DNA from: Anisus vortex
Lineage: Eukaryota > Mollusca > Gastropoda > Planorbidae
Length of the DNA: 64,000 nt
Assembly: GCA_949126835.1 (NCBI GenBank)
Contig: OX421494.1
Coordinates: 54,564,358 to 54,628,357, forward strand
Reading direction: 5' to 3'
The translations under genes and the position numbers were made by a program. Numbering within the stretch: the stretch's first letter is position 1; each line of letters begins with the position of its first letter. Positions 23,899 through 36,297 of the stretch are shown piece after piece. Under the pieces are notes generated by a model that made no database searches, was not told where the DNA came from, and was given only the letters and a program-made list of their open reading frames with translations.

Positions 23899-23975
<77 letters not shown>
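23899..23975. repeat. (AT)n microsatellite
   Basis: About 76 bp of uninterrupted AT dinucleotides, directly abutting the solo LTR that starts at 23976. The AT run resumes after the LTR at 24651, so the LTR inserted into the microsatellite. Confidence 0.95.
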
Positions 23976-23978
<3 letters not shown>

Positions 23979-24650
23979 CATGTATATTGTTTTTCCAAGA
24001 ATTGGAACACGCAATGTTTATTCTTCTCTCTCTCTCTTTTCTTACTACACACAATATTAGGACGTTTAGTGGCAAAACAAAAGGTTCTAGGTAATGTTGG
24101 GATTCTGTGTTGAACTCAAATTCTCAGGGTCTGGGAACGACTCATTATTTAATAGGGGAAGTTCCTATCGTTTTGTTATGAGTTTTGTAATGATACCATG
24201 ATTTTCACCCCTACTGGTAATGGGTCTGTCCCTTGCACCACTCGGATAGTATTTAATGATTTGTTTTGTCTGAAAGACAGGGAGTTTCAAAATATGTTCC
24301 TTTGAGAACGTTTGTGTTTGCACTATTTTATTCTAACTGTACATAATAGATATATTGTATATATTGAACATATCTTCTGAAATAAACTATCAACAACAGT
24401 TACACTGAAGCTTCCTTGTCAAGTTACTATTCTATTGTGTTGTATACATTACTATAAGATTTATCTACTACTCTAATGTACAAGAAAGGAACTTTTGGAA
24501 TACAAATACTGAGTTTGTGCCCAGGACTATAAGAAGAGTTCGTGTAATACTGAAACATAAATACTAATAATTAAAGTCTCCCCTAGGACTAACGAGAATT
24601 ATCAGCAAGATCTACACAGCTCTGGCCACAAGGGGATTGTGGACGTAACA
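23976..24650 (-). mobile_element. Solo LTR, copy 2 (675 bp), inverted relative to copy 1
   Basis: TGTCATGTATATTG...GGACGTAACA is the reverse complement of 14277-14952 with scattered substitutions (for example TTGGGG against TAGGGG, and GGCATTAG against TACATTAG). It is flanked by AT repeat on both sides. No internal region is present. Such identity implies recent insertion or gene conversion. Confidence 0.7.
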
Positions 24651-25084
24651 ATATATATATATATATATTATACAAGCTATAACATTGCCAGGCTTTGCCC
24701 GGGTGAAAAAGAAACAGGACTGTATAAGGTGCAGTTAAAAATTTTATAAACTACAAAATTTAAGGAAAGCTATATTTTTTTATTTTTTTTTTACTGAAGA
24801 CTTTTATGAAAGTAATTTAAAATAAATATTGTAATCGGGTAAAAAAAAATAAGCAAGTATTTTTATTTAACAAAAATCTAAATTGCCCGTAGATTTACAA
24901 TGTCTTTTGTTTTTAAAAGTTTGAAAAACAAAAGTAGAAAAAAGGTTTAGTCTAACAAAAAAATATATATAATAGGCGTATAGGCAAACAACTCTTCTTC
25001 TTTATAGTGCTAACATATAGAAAACATATAGAAGTTCGGATTCTACCGAAACGTAAATATGTAGGCTAAACGTATACGCAAATA

Positions 25085-26935
25085 CTGTTAAAGAAATAGG
25101 TGAGCCTTCAGCCGGCTCCTGAATGTGTCGAAGCTAGGGCTCTTGCGGAGCTGTAGTGAAAATTGATTCCAAGCGGATGTCCCGCGTATGAGAATGCACG
25201 TTGGCCAGCGGATACTAGCCTCACACGAGGGATCCGCAGAGTAAGGGCGTCAGAAATCGAAAGAAGTGGGCGGGATTGAGTGTAGAGCCCATGACGGGAG
25301 CGAAGGTAATCCGGGACAGAGTTAATCAGGCACTTATAGCAGAGAGAAGAAAGCTTGTAGGAGATCCGGTTGTTGATGGGTAGCCAGTGCCGAGATCGGA
25401 GCAGAGGAGTGATATTATTTGACGTCTTCTTCTTGAGGACTAGTCGGGCTGCACAGCTCTGGATACGTTGGAGTCCCTGAAGAGAGAAGGCCAAGAGACC
25501 AGCCAAGAGCGAATTTCAATAGTTCAAGCGTAAAAAGAGGAGAGAGATGATGAGCTTAACACAAGCTTCCTTGGTGAGATAACGACGGGTGGCGGTAAGA
25601 CGACGCAGATGGAAAAAGCAGATTTTGGTGAGGGAGGAGATGTGGGGCTGGATGGACAGCATGGAGTCCAGATAGACGCCAAGGCTCTTGACAGTCGGGG
25701 AGAAAGGCAAAGTTGCGCCAGCCAGCTGAAGATAGGACTCAGTGATGGACACGACCCTCTGTCTCGAATCGACGATAAGAGCTTCAGTCTTCAAATTGTT
25801 AAGCTTCAGCTTGTTTTCCGTCATCCAGATCTTGATGTCCAGGAAACAGACTCTGATGTTTCCGTCGAAGTCGTCAGGCTCAGCACTGTCATAGAGCTGG
25901 GTGTCATCGGCGAAAGAATGATATTTGAGGTTGTGGCGTTCGATGACAAACGAGAGTGGTTGAGTTTAAAGGTGAAAAGAACTGGGCCGAGGACAGACCC
26001 CTGTGGCACACCATAGCAGACATGAACAGGCTAGGAGAATAAGGACTCAATCATAACGGTCTAAGAGCGATTCTGAAGATAGCTTGTCAAACAGGACAGG
26101 GCGATGTCATGAATGCCAAAAGTAGTGATGAGGCGATCAATGAGTCAGTGGTGATCAATCGTATCGAAGGCAGCGGAAACATCAAGTTGCACAAGGGCAG
26201 ACACGAGACCTCTGTCTGAGGCGTTTAGGAGGTCAGTGGCCAGTGGTGATCCACAGAAGCGCTGTCTCAGTGCTTTGATGGTGGCGATACGCGGACTGGT
26301 GCGCGGGCATCAGCGAATGCGGAGACAGGTGGGCATTTAACTGTTCATTTACGTCGAGTCAGGGCTTCTTTAAGAGTGAGCGAACAATGGCGGATTTGAA
26401 GCAGTCCGGGACCACGCCCTTGGATAGAGAGGTGTTAATGATGGCGATGAACTGCAGAAGCCTGTCCAAGCACTTGGTAAACAGGAAGCCGGGCATAGGG
26501 TCAAGCTTGAAGATCTTGATGAGGGTTCTTGTGATGATGCGCTTGACAAGGTCAATGGTTACAGGCTGGAAGCAGGTGAGAGGGGAGCCTGAGAAGGTAG
26601 GAGAGGGTGGAGGTGGGATGTAGGCATCCTGACCCAGGGATCTTCTCCTTACAGTACCATGAGAAGTGATCAGGGAGGTCATCGAGTGGGCGGGTGGATG
26701 GGAGGGGCGATGAGTTAGAAGAGCCAAGAAGGGTGAACAAGATGAAGTGAAGCTTGTTGGGCGACGAGTTATGCTTGATGCGGTCGTTGAAGTGCAGGAC
26801 CATGGCAGCAGTGATGGCTTATTAACCTTGATGAGGAGTCGCTTTTCCCTGACGATCTGGCGGTGGACCTCGAGGCCAGAGAATCGCTACGCGCGCTCCG
26901 CCCGTCGTCGTTCTTGCTTGGCAGCTATATTAGGC
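25085..26935 (-). mobile_element. L2-like LINE relic, multiple frameshifts
   Basis: Successive minus-strand frames give LINE ORF2 blocks in order. First come RRRAER and the region before the RT, with LDPMPGFLFTKCLDRLLQF and KGVVPDCFKSAIVRSLLKKP. The RT core has MPQGSVLGPVLF. Then follow KTEALIVDSRQRV, SLGVYLDSMLSIQPHI and the C-terminal QRIQSCAARLVLKKK, ITPLLRSRHWLPINNRI and YTQSRPLLS. This is the L2-clade pattern. At least four frame changes and missing segments, including the FADD box, show it is dead. Confidence 0.8.
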
Positions 26936-28122
26936 TAAGATAGGCTAACCCTACATAATTATAGCCTAAGGGATATATATATATTTATAAATATTATAAT
27001 ATATATATATGATATGATATCTATAGTTAGTTTAGATAGATATCCTATAGACCCAGATATAAGCCTTAATTAAAGTGTTAGTGCATGCCGACATATAATC
27101 TATATGTATATAGATAGATAGATAGGTAGATATAAGGCCTAGATGTAGAAAGATCGATATAGGTAGGCTATATAGTTATAGGCAATAGAGATTATAATAA
27201 TAAAATATAGAAATTGAAATCGGATTACAGGGAATTCCCAATGCCAAATATGATCATTTGTTCCCTTCGCTTTTTATAATTATAATCTTTGCGAGCGAAG
27301 TTTTAATCCTGGCCTTGTTGCTATGTAGCCTACAATGCCTATAATAGTATAATATGACACCATGAAAAGGTAAAGTTTAAAAATTAAAAATACCCAAGAT
27401 ACTACTATTACCATAGTTAAAGGTTATAGGCCCTAGTTATAATATAATTTAATCATATTATTAATTTAATTATCAATAATAGACCGTAGAATATTACCTA
27501 TCTGTAGGCAGTGTAGGCCTATACTCTATATATATCTATTCCGAATTTCCTACTATTAGCTTAGCCTACTTACCTTTCTATATATTTATTAGTAATTAGG
27601 CATTAGGCCTAGACTATATACTATATTTTAGTTTTATTTTCTATTTTAGTCTGAGTTAGATCTAGACTCTAGGTCTTTTTCATGAATGCAGTAGTTTGTA
27701 TTTAAGTTTAAGTGTAGGCCTATTTTGTTAATTTTCATTTCTCCTCTTAGCCATATGATCCATATCCATATCGGCACTTTTCTGGGTGGAAATAGACATA
27801 ACCCAGGCCTAATATAGTAGGCCTACTGAGCCGTGCTGCAGCTAGAGTCCCATTTTTGTAATTCATCTATAATAGGAGGTAATTTTGTGAGATTTCAGTA
27901 AAGACTAATAAAAAAGTTAATATATTAATTTAAGGCTTATGCCGCTTATCTTTTCGAATTTAGCCTAGGCCTACATGTTACCCTGTTAAATTCTTTATAA
28001 TTATAGGAATTATAGGCTAGCTACTGGCTACTGCCCTATTTACTTTTTTCATAGTTCAAAAGTCACTTATATCTTATAAGTTTTTACAGTCACGTCGTTA
28101 TAGTTATATAAGTTATAGCCTA
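26936..28122. other. AT-rich intergenic DNA
   Basis: About 1.2 kb of AT-rich sequence with many TAGGCCTA and TATAG words, GATA-type short repeats near 27110-27140, and no open frame or repeat family I can name. Confidence 0.5.
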
Positions 28123-28532
28123 TGGCACTGTCCATAAAGTAGGCTACCGTACTACGTCACGCTATTTTTGACCAGTATTATAATAACCTTCTCTCCCCTC
28201 CCTGTCACAAATCTCTGACCCCCCCCCCCCCCCCCAAAGTACGTCACACCTATTTAAAATTTAATCTAAAACACACTTCACTATTATATATAAACAGTAT
28301 TACAATATAATATTTTCACTTTAAAGTTAAAATGACTTTAATAGTAGAATAATTAATTGTCAATAGTTGACACAGTTAGGCTATTCAAGCTATTGATTGA
28401 AGCAGTAGCGATCAATCTATATTGAATTTGACAACAATAATTGCGAAAATTAGACTACCTACACAATTAAAATTATATAACACACATTATTTATCTGTTT
28501 TTATTTCACTTAGGCCTACAATATATTATAGG

Positions 28533-28626
28533 TGAGGTCAAGTTTTAAGTTAGGTAATCTTCCAATTATGCAATCTTTTTTTTTTACACAGGATAAGAAA
28601 TAGATTAGCAAAAACTTGACCTCACC
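28533..28626. repeat. Short inverted repeat inside the TIR element
   Basis: GGTGAGGTCAAGTTTT at 28532 and AAAACTTGACCTCACC near 28611 form a hairpin-capable pair about 80 bp apart. It may be a small nested element. Confidence 0.6.
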
Positions 28627-28687
28627 CAATGATTAAATAATAAAAAGGAATCACAAACATTGACTTAAAAAAGACTGGATTGACAAA

Positions 28688-29198
28688 TTATGTGACAAAC
28701 TCTTGTGCTTTATTGAATCTGTTTATTTTGGGTCTGTGAATTATGTTTAATTCAAAAATATCACTGGACATCATCAATCCATGGTGAAGTGAATCCATAG
28801 TTATGACTGGCACCAATCTTTCACCATCATCGTTTCCTAGAAGGATAATTGCAGACAGATCAACTTCATCCTCATCAAGCCACTCAACATCTTCTGAATG
28901 TGCATTTTCTCTTCTGGCAATAACTGACATATGAGTTCTCTTTGCCTTCTGCTCCGATTCTCAAAGGACGGATGCGTTTTATCTTTGTTTATTCTGGAAC
29001 AGTTATGGTTGGCACATTCTCCCAAGCCAGAGCTCTGTGTGTCCCTGCATATATGTTTCTTCGCCATTGTTTGTGAGGCAAAGTATAAGTGATACGTTGC
29101 ACTTTGCAAATTCGATCAAGTAAGCTGGTCTGCAAAAATGGACAATAAGGATCATATGGTTGTAGGCCTACTTTGAAAACACCTGTTGATCTCGGCAT
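28688..29198 (-). other. Overlapping minus-strand open frames in TIR element, unrecognised
   Basis: Three overlapping minus-strand frames of 60-90 codons. The 3'-most (28688-28930) is acidic (EDVEWLDEDEVDLSAIIL, then VPVITMDSLHHGLMM). I recognise no transposase motif or host domain. They could be decayed exons of the transposase or of a captured gene. Confidence in any protein product is low. Confidence 0.25.
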
Positions 29199-29521
29199 AA
29201 TTTAAGAGTTTGTGCCACAAACAATAAAGGAAATGTATGAGAATCTGCATCTGCTCTTTCTGATGCTTTAAATTGAGTCCATCAGTTGTTTGGTTGATTG
29301 GGACTGGAGGAGGAAATTTTTTCAGAATCTCGAAGGAAAATTATTTTTAAAACTATTAAATTCTACTATAAAAATAAATAAGAAATAAAATTAAAAATAA
29401 ATAAATGTGTGACGTCACACATTTTCTGACCCCCTCCACCCCTGTCACAAACTGTCACACTTTCTTACACCCCCTCTTCCCCCCTGGAGCGTGACGTAGG
29501 CTACTTTATGGACGGCCCCTA

Positions 29522-30480
29522 TGAGACACACCACCAAAAAATTTATGAGAAATAGTTCATAATATTTAGAATGTTCTGAACACTATATAATATATGACTA
29601 TATTAACTATATATAATTCATTCCCTTAATTAACATATAGGCCTAGGCCTATAATATTTATTTTAGGTATATTTGACATATATATTATATGCAATAGAGG
29701 TAAAAAAAATAATGCCACTACTGACATTAGTTAGACTGTTCTACGGCCCTTTTCAAATTGTGAATTATTTTATGGAGAAGCATATAAATATATAGCCTGA
29801 ATTAATTTGCTGTAAATAATGAGCTCTATAATTTACATATAAGAAAATAACAAAATGTTAGACCAAACCTTTTACCTTTTTAAAATTAATATAAGAAAAT
29901 GTTAGATCTTATAAGTTATAAGGTAATTTTGTTAGTCAGGAATAAGATTTCATTGTTAACACAGATGAAAGCCCTAAATATTTATTCAAATGTTGCCTTT
30001 TCTTCTTTCAACCAGACTGTAGAGCTGCAGTATAGCATGGAATGGAATGACGGCTGCCACAGCTTATGTGCCAAAGTTTGGAGTGACACCAAACTGCCAA
30101 ACTTACAAAAATAATAGATCTATATAAAAAAGAAGACCAGGTGATTTTTTATAATGACTAAATTTTTTTAATATGAAAAAAGCAATAATTTTAACAAATC
30201 ACAGTGTATAATCCTTAAGAAAAAAGGTTATAACTATCATTCTAGATAGGCAAGGCACCAATTTCACCTTCACCCTCTCACCAAATATTGACATTTTTCA
30301 TGATTACACCATGCACTGCATATCAATTTGCTCTCTCTTGCCTTAAATTCAGTGACTGACAAACATAGTGATAATATATATATATATCTTTTTCAGTTGT
30401 TTTGTGTTGTAGATTTTGATTTTGTATGTTGTAGTAGGTTGAAAAGCTTAATTTAATGATTACACTAATACTTGTAATAA
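29522..30480. other. AT-rich upstream region of TIR receptor 1
   Basis: No recognised repeat or exon. A 71-codon plus frame at 29899-30114 has no recognisable domain. Any non-coding first exon and promoter of the receptor at 30626 should lie here or further left, but I cannot point to them. Confidence 0.4.
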
Positions 30481-30492
30481 CTTTTCTTCAGC
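30481..30492 (+). promoter_or_regulatory. 3' splice site in 5' leader of TIR receptor 1
   Basis: CTTTTCTTCAG followed by CTTTTT is a good acceptor 134 bp before the ATG. The paralogue has TTTTATCTTTCAG|CTTT 122 bp before its ATG. Matching position and exon start (CTTT) in both genes argue for a spliced, non-coding 5' exon. Confidence 0.55.
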
Positions 30493-30625
30493 TTTTTCAT
30501 CTACCTATAAAATATACAAATTAATTCTACACAGAGTTCATCACAAACCAGGTCAACTTGAATATCAAGAGAACTATATATATTGGCCTGAAACAATTCT
30601 CTGGCCTGATGACCATTGAAATAGA

Positions 30626-33086
30626 ATGCCGCAGATAAGAACAAGAACATTGCGTATCTTAAAACATATATCTGAAATTTCACACTCAAAACAATTCTTG
30701 GTTGAATTTATATACCTTGTGGCAATAATAAGCCAGTTATGGCTAGTTTGCCACATCTTGTGGAAAAATCCATTTCTAGTAGGCGACGATACAGCTCAAC
30801 TTATAGAAGATTTTAAAGAATGGGACAAGCGTCAGATTCCCATCAGTTCTTGGATGGAAAGAGTCTACATCTTAAATGGATCCAACCGCACAAAATCAGT
30901 ACTTGACAGCCCACATATGATTGATATTATTACCGGTATCTTTCTTTCAGTTTACAACATAAAAAGTATAATTTATTTAGCAGGTCAAGTAGCTTTTCGG
31001 ATTTTATATGATCACCCATATTTTATTTTAGCTACTTGTAAAAAAAAATTTGGCACTTATAACTTGTTATTGTTTTTTTTAGCCTGTATAGTGTTATGGA
31101 CTATAAATAGTGTTGGGCTAATTTGCTTTTGTGAATTAATGCTAGAACCATTTAAAAACACTTTGAGTTGGGTAGATAGCAGGGTTTATGACGCAACATT
31201 TGCATTGAATATTGATAGATCATCCCAGTTACCTCACCCATTTACAATGGGTAAATCACCTCCCTTCTATTTGTACACATATCATAGATATCTAATGGAA
31301 GATATTGTTTTTACATGTGAGTATATGACTACTGATGCTAGATTTATTAATAGACATACCCAGTGGAGAAAAAATGGTTCGCCCTTAAGGATTACAAATG
31401 ATAGGATCTTTGTCAATATAACAATAAATGAACAACATATTTATGATGGTATTGATGTAATCTATATATATAGAGTTTTTTCCAAACTCACTATTCAGCT
31501 TTTGGAAGAGAGTGACTTTGGAAGATATACTTGTGAGTATCAAAACCTATATCAATTTATTGTTAGGCCTGGACCAAGTATGAGTCAAGGATTTCACTTA
31601 CACTTCTGATGCAAAGGCTCAACCAATGTCCCCAGACCCAAAGTGTAGTTGCAAGCCCAAAGAGCAGAATTATGAAATTGAAATATATAAGAGTCAAACT
31701 TATAATACTTACCCGTACATTGAAAAGTTTCAATGCTTTGCAGAATTTAATCTTTTAAAGCGAGAGGAAAAAGTGATAACCAAATCAATAAGTCCTGGTA
31801 GCATTGTCATTTCAGGTGCCTTTTATTCAACAGTTTCAGGAAGTGATAACATAGAGATTCAGACATCAAATAAAGGGGACGAGAATTTAGATAACTGCTG
31901 CTCCAAGTTTATAGAAATATATTGGCGCCTCTTTCGTGGAGGTGGATATTATACTGAGCGACCACCATTTACACGGATTATCCATGCTGAAAATGGCCTC
32001 TATATTTATCACTATCAATGCATGTGTACATCTAACTTTGGAACCCAAGAATTCAGAATATTTAGGAATTTTTTTAACGCCACAATAGGAAGAAAAGACA
32101 TGGCTGAGATTATTTACCCCGTCAAACATAAACTATTTCCAGAGTTTACAACCCCTTGGAGTAATACAGAAACTGATGATGTTCAAAAAGGTGGTCATGA
32201 CCACAGTTCTTGTTATGATTCTGACTTCTCATCCCATGGGTGTGTGGATTATTTAAAACTTTTTGAATCTGGTGTTGACATGATGTTTATCTATGAGTAT
32301 GTTATAATTTCTGCTATCTTATTAGCATTAATGATTTTACTGGTCATAGTTTATTTTACAATTAAGAACAAATGCATCAAACCCATTTTATCAGTTATTT
32401 TATATTTCAACAACAATGATTCACCTTTTCATTGTGTCAATGGGATACCTTTGAGAAATCTCAAACCCTGCAGAAGGAGTCGCCACAAAGGCCCAACACT
32501 TTCAAACCAACAGCCCCCACAATTTCAGATTTACTTATCATACGACGAAGAAAATGAATATGATTTGATGATAGCAGAACACATTAAAGGAAAACTGTTG
32601 TCTATGGATGTTTCAGTTTTTGATTTTCAAACAGATGTTTTACCTGGTCATTTAGTACTCACAGAGATAGAAAATGCTATTGTCAACAGCTCTCGTTTTG
32701 TTGTTATCACATCTGAGAGTTATGTAGAAAACAAGTGCATTGAATTTGATGCTATACAGAACACAATAGTTGGCCAGGGCAGCAGACCCAAAGACAGACT
32801 CTTAATAATTAAGTCAGATAATTGTGTTATTGAAAGACTTTATCTGGTGCCGTGTATAACAATTCCAGATGATCTGAGAGCTAGAGATGCACTAGATGAC
32901 AACATTGTTGGTCAGTTTCTCAAATGGGAAAAGTCTACTAAACCTCATGATGTGATAAGCCTATGTAATAAATCAGATACTATTGTGGGATTTCTTCAAA
33001 AGCGGCAAATCTTTCCGGCACTGCTTATTCTTATTTGCTTCATTGGGATTATTGCCCTATGGTGTGTAAAAATAGGAATGAAGTAG
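30626..33086 (+). pseudogene. TIR-domain Ig-like receptor, paralogue 1, with one frameshift
   Basis: Two open segments, 327 codons (30626-31609) and 486 codons (31626-33086), align end to end with the intact paralogue at 42000-44423. Between about 31583 and 31593 the frame moves by +1. Upstream homology ends at SMSQG, and the downstream frame, read back to 31593, continues the similarity. Segment 1 has hydrophobic stretches at about 23-46 and 145-170, and an Ig domain with C231, W247 and DFGRYTC (C303). Segment 2 has a second Ig-like domain (C37, W100, NGLYIYHYQC), a transmembrane segment at about 225-246, and a TIR domain at about 299-440 with box 1 QIYLSYDEEN, box 2 DVLPG and a final FLKWEK. 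It ends in a hydrophobic tail (462-481). All other codons are open, so the break is either very recent, a sequencing or assembly slip, or a translational frameshift. The ATG at 30626 has A at -3. Confidence 0.85.
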
Positions 33087-33159
33087 CACTGATTTCAATA
33101 CAACATCATCTTTGAATTGAAATATATTTTTAAAGGTAAGGCCTAAATCTATTCTCAAT

Positions 33160-33680
33160 ACACAATAATAATAATATTTGTATAGCGCTGCCAACAAACA
33201 TAATGTAAGCTCAGAGCGCCATTTAAACATACAACTAAGAACACACGGACATTACTCTAGGCTAGGAGACAAAGCTTACTGATTATATAAAAAATCAAAT
33301 AAATGTAGCATTAACTGACCCAACCTTTAAGTAAGACAGTAGGGGTCTAAATGTTAAATGTTAACTTAGGTAAATCTTGAAATAATGAGTTTTTAAGTTA
33401 TTTTTGAGAATAACAATAGAGCATGTTCGCCTGAGTTGAACGGCAAGAAGATTCCACACCTTCGGATCGGATACTGAGAAGGCTCTAAGGCCAATGGTCG
33501 TCAGAGAAAAACGGGGCTCTTCCAAAAGCGATGAGCCGGAAGAAGGAAGTGTTCTTTGCAGGACATATGGTGTAATTAGTTCCTTGAGATAGGACGGCAT
33601 CTCGGCACTGATGGCAAAGTAGCGCCATTTTATATTCCATTCTGGCTTTCACATGGTACATAAAATTTATCCACAACAAA
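33160..33680 (-). mobile_element. L2-like LINE 3' fragment
   Basis: The minus frame encodes LITPYVLQRTLPSSGSSLL, then RFSLTTIGLRAFSVSDPKVW and a region like the end of L2 ORF2. It is followed by the 3' UTR GGCAGCGCTATACAAATATT and an ATT-rich tail. It lies just downstream of TIR receptor 1. Confidence 0.75.
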
Positions 33681-34454
33681 AACTCTCTTTTTTGGAGTTC
33701 TTTTGGATAACATTTTATTCTGGTATATTTTACTTTAAATTTACCAGTAGGCTACTTTATTATATAAAAAATATTTTACATAACATCTATTTCTAGAATC
33801 TCACTGGTATAATATATGTGATTTCTTATTTGTATTCACTTTTTTTTATAGTAATTGTATTTTAGTTATAGTCCAAACATTTAATTGTATAAGGAACAAA
33901 AATTGTGAGTGTAATTTTTTTATATATTGTTTTTATTTAGTTTGTTTTTCAATGTACATTCCAATTTTTTTCCGTTTTAAATTGAGCAGTAGCCTACTCA
34001 GAAGTTGTTCTATAAACCAAATTAGACATACTTTCGATTATTGTTTACTATCTTTTTAGTTGATATAAATCGAGCACTTAGACTAACACTTGTGATCGAG
34101 TTCTTAGTGATATTTCATATATTAATATGTAGCTTTATTATCTATATTAGCATTAGTAATAATGGGCCTACCTTTAAATTTGTGTGACCCTTTTCTAGTG
34201 TATTTATAATTGATTTTCATTAACCATTCCCTAACCAGCACCAGAGTGCAGGGATGATAGATAATCAGTGATTATTTGCTGTGTCAACATTATAAACCAT
34301 TTATTTCTCTCTAACGGGTCATAAGCATATGTTATCTTCCGTTGTATGTTTCAGATGCTTCATCTTCTACACTCAAACTGTTGATTATTGCTTGCTGTTA
34401 AGTCTTTACTGTGATTAGATTTTTAATTGATGTTATGTTGGGTTCTTTGACTTA
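33681..34454. other. AT-rich intergenic DNA
   Basis: I see no gene, RNA gene or repeat I can name here. Confidence 0.4.
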
Positions 34455-34545
34455 CACATTCCATAACAAATAATTTAGATATCTTATCTTATACATTACA
34501 GACGCTCCTCCTATAAAGAATATTATTGCCTCCTATGCAATATAT
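34455..34545 (-). mobile_element. ATAAG-tailed LINE, 3' end only
   Basis: TATCTTATCTTATACATTACAGACGCTCCTCCTATAAAGAA is the family's 3' terminus in reverse orientation. Further decayed similarity may extend to about 34360. Positions 34546-35317 hold nothing else recognised. Confidence 0.6.
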
Positions 34546-35317
34546 ATGGTCCAATTTTACAAATTAGGATCTATCCTCTTGTATACTCATAAGGAAAAAA
34601 GAAACATGTTTTTTAGTTCTTGTGATTTTGAATATTTTATTAGATTTTAGTCCAATTTTTGACTTAGAATTATATGCTTTATATATATGATTATTTTGCA
34701 TAAAAACACATAAACATTTACATTTAATGTGTATTGCATACATATTTTAATCACTGTCATAACAATGGAATACAACTAATTTGCAAACATAAGCCTAAAT
34801 ATGCATAGGCATACAATATTTCCTAAATATTCATTTATTTAAATTTGTGATGTAGGCCTATATAATTTTGAGGATTATAGCAATCATAATTATGAATTAA
34901 TAATATTCATAGGTATGTCTATAACCTTAAATTTGGGCTTTGCAACATAATAAAGCATTCAGTAGGCCTATAACTAAATTAATTTTATTATCATTTCAAA
35001 AGACCTGTTTGATTACACCTAGCACTTGATATGCAATGGGCAGATAACTCATAAAGGGCAATAATTGTCATGCTCTCTTATTTGTATAAACTGTTAGTAA
35101 TTAACCCTTTAACTTCTGCAGGTTTTTAATATAAATATTTGCTGACTTTACATATTTTTACCATTTATTTATGACATTGATGTGACGTCTTCAGTATTTA
35201 AATCCACTGTATTTAAATTTAAGGGGTTAAAAAAAATAATTTAATTCATGTTTTACAATGTTCATTCCATACGTACTACTTACTCCAAATGAACCTTTAT
35301 TTCCACTGTGTCATTAA

Positions 35318-35925
35318 TAAGTCTTACCTTTTCAGTAGGTCAAGGTTTATCGTGTTAGTGAACTTCTGGCTTACTTCCAGTTAAAAAAAAAATGCTTTTG
35401 CTGGTTTTTGACAAAATAAAATATTATTTAAACCTAGACAGACAATTCTGGTCTTTTAGAAATATACAAAGGCTATAAGATTAGTTTTAAGAATCCTTTT
35501 TAACATCAAAAGTGAGCATGCAAGAATTAATACTCGAAGTGTTACTCGCGTTCAGTTAAATTTAGTTTGCTTTATAAAATAAAGTATTCAATATTAGTGG
35601 TTCTTGGTTATAAAAAAGCATGATCCATATTATATACATATCACAAAATGAAAATGTTTTTTTACATCAAGCAATACGTTTGAAAATTTTAAAAAGTGTT
35701 TCTTCAGGTCTAACATTCACAATGCATCTTTTTCTTTCGGCAACATCTTTTGGAAATTAATTAAAATATAATTCCCTACATCTTTTCTTACTCGCAGTAC
35801 AACCAGTAATGCAGCACACAGACATGTTTTGTTAGTAAATGAACTAATAAGACTGGAAATGTTGGTACACTATGAACTTTTAGGTTCACCATGCATGAAT
35901 AATCATTAAGACTTGTCAATATTAT
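35318..35925. mobile_element. TIR element family C, copy 1 (~600 bp)
   Basis: Reverse-complement similarity to 47034-47625 runs along its whole length, including AAAAATGCTTTTGCTGG, CTGGTCTTTTAGAAATATAC, TTTTTAACATCAAAAG and AGTACAACCAGTAATGCAGC. Its right end carries TTAAGACTTGTCAAT, and the left end a degraded ATAAGTCTTA, matching the terminal repeats that are clearer in copy 2. It is non-coding. Confidence 0.6.
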
Positions 35926-36297
35926 TATGACAAACTATTAGCATATCTATATGGCACCAATAGGATAAGAATATTTTTGTTTAAAAATGGGTAATCTATA
36001 ATTTCAAACTTTACCGAGGTCAAGTGCTTCTGTAATGTCAATGTTAACTTATTTCATTGTAACTTATTTGTTAAAACATAATAGCTTATTTAGAGATTAT
36101 TCAATATTGTATTTATCATGATTTTTTGTTTTATTTTGTAATTGTATAGTGGTATAGTGGTTCTTAGCCGCTTAAATTTAAAGAGATTTGTGTTCTTTTT
36201 TTTCTTCAGAAAATTGTTAAGAATATTCTTAATGTTAGATTTAGAATCCCCAGTATTTGCATGTATTGATTCAAATAAGACTTATATATATTATGTT

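Larger units (their letters stand above)
28123..29521. mobile_element. TIR DNA transposon, 'GTCCATAAAGTAGGCTACGTCACGC' family, 1.4 kb
   Basis: The left end CTGTCCATAAAGTAGGCTAC...ACTACGTCACGCT is matched inverted by AGCGTGACGTAGGCTACTTTATGGACGGCCCCT at the right. Both subterminal regions carry pyrimidine runs (poly-C near 28220, CCCCCTCTTCCCCCC near 29470) next to TGTCACAAA words. The plan is shared with the elements at 18766 and 52555, although the terminal words differ. The interior has minus-strand frames of 60-90 codons described separately. Superfamily not determined. Confidence 0.6.

Noticed and set aside
25609..26016. Plus-strand frame of 135 codons
   Set aside because: Antisense shadow of the L2-like LINE coding sequence on the minus strand.
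31583..31626. Programmed frameshift or intron in TIR receptor 1
   Set aside because: No known shift signal is visible, no GT/AG pair restores the alignment to paralogue 2, and paralogue 2 has none. A one-base indel or sequencing slip is simpler, although not excluded.
35318..35925. Conserved regulatory block shared by the two TIR receptor loci
   Set aside because: The two copies are in opposite orientation to each other and bounded by terminal inverted repeats, which fits a transposon better.
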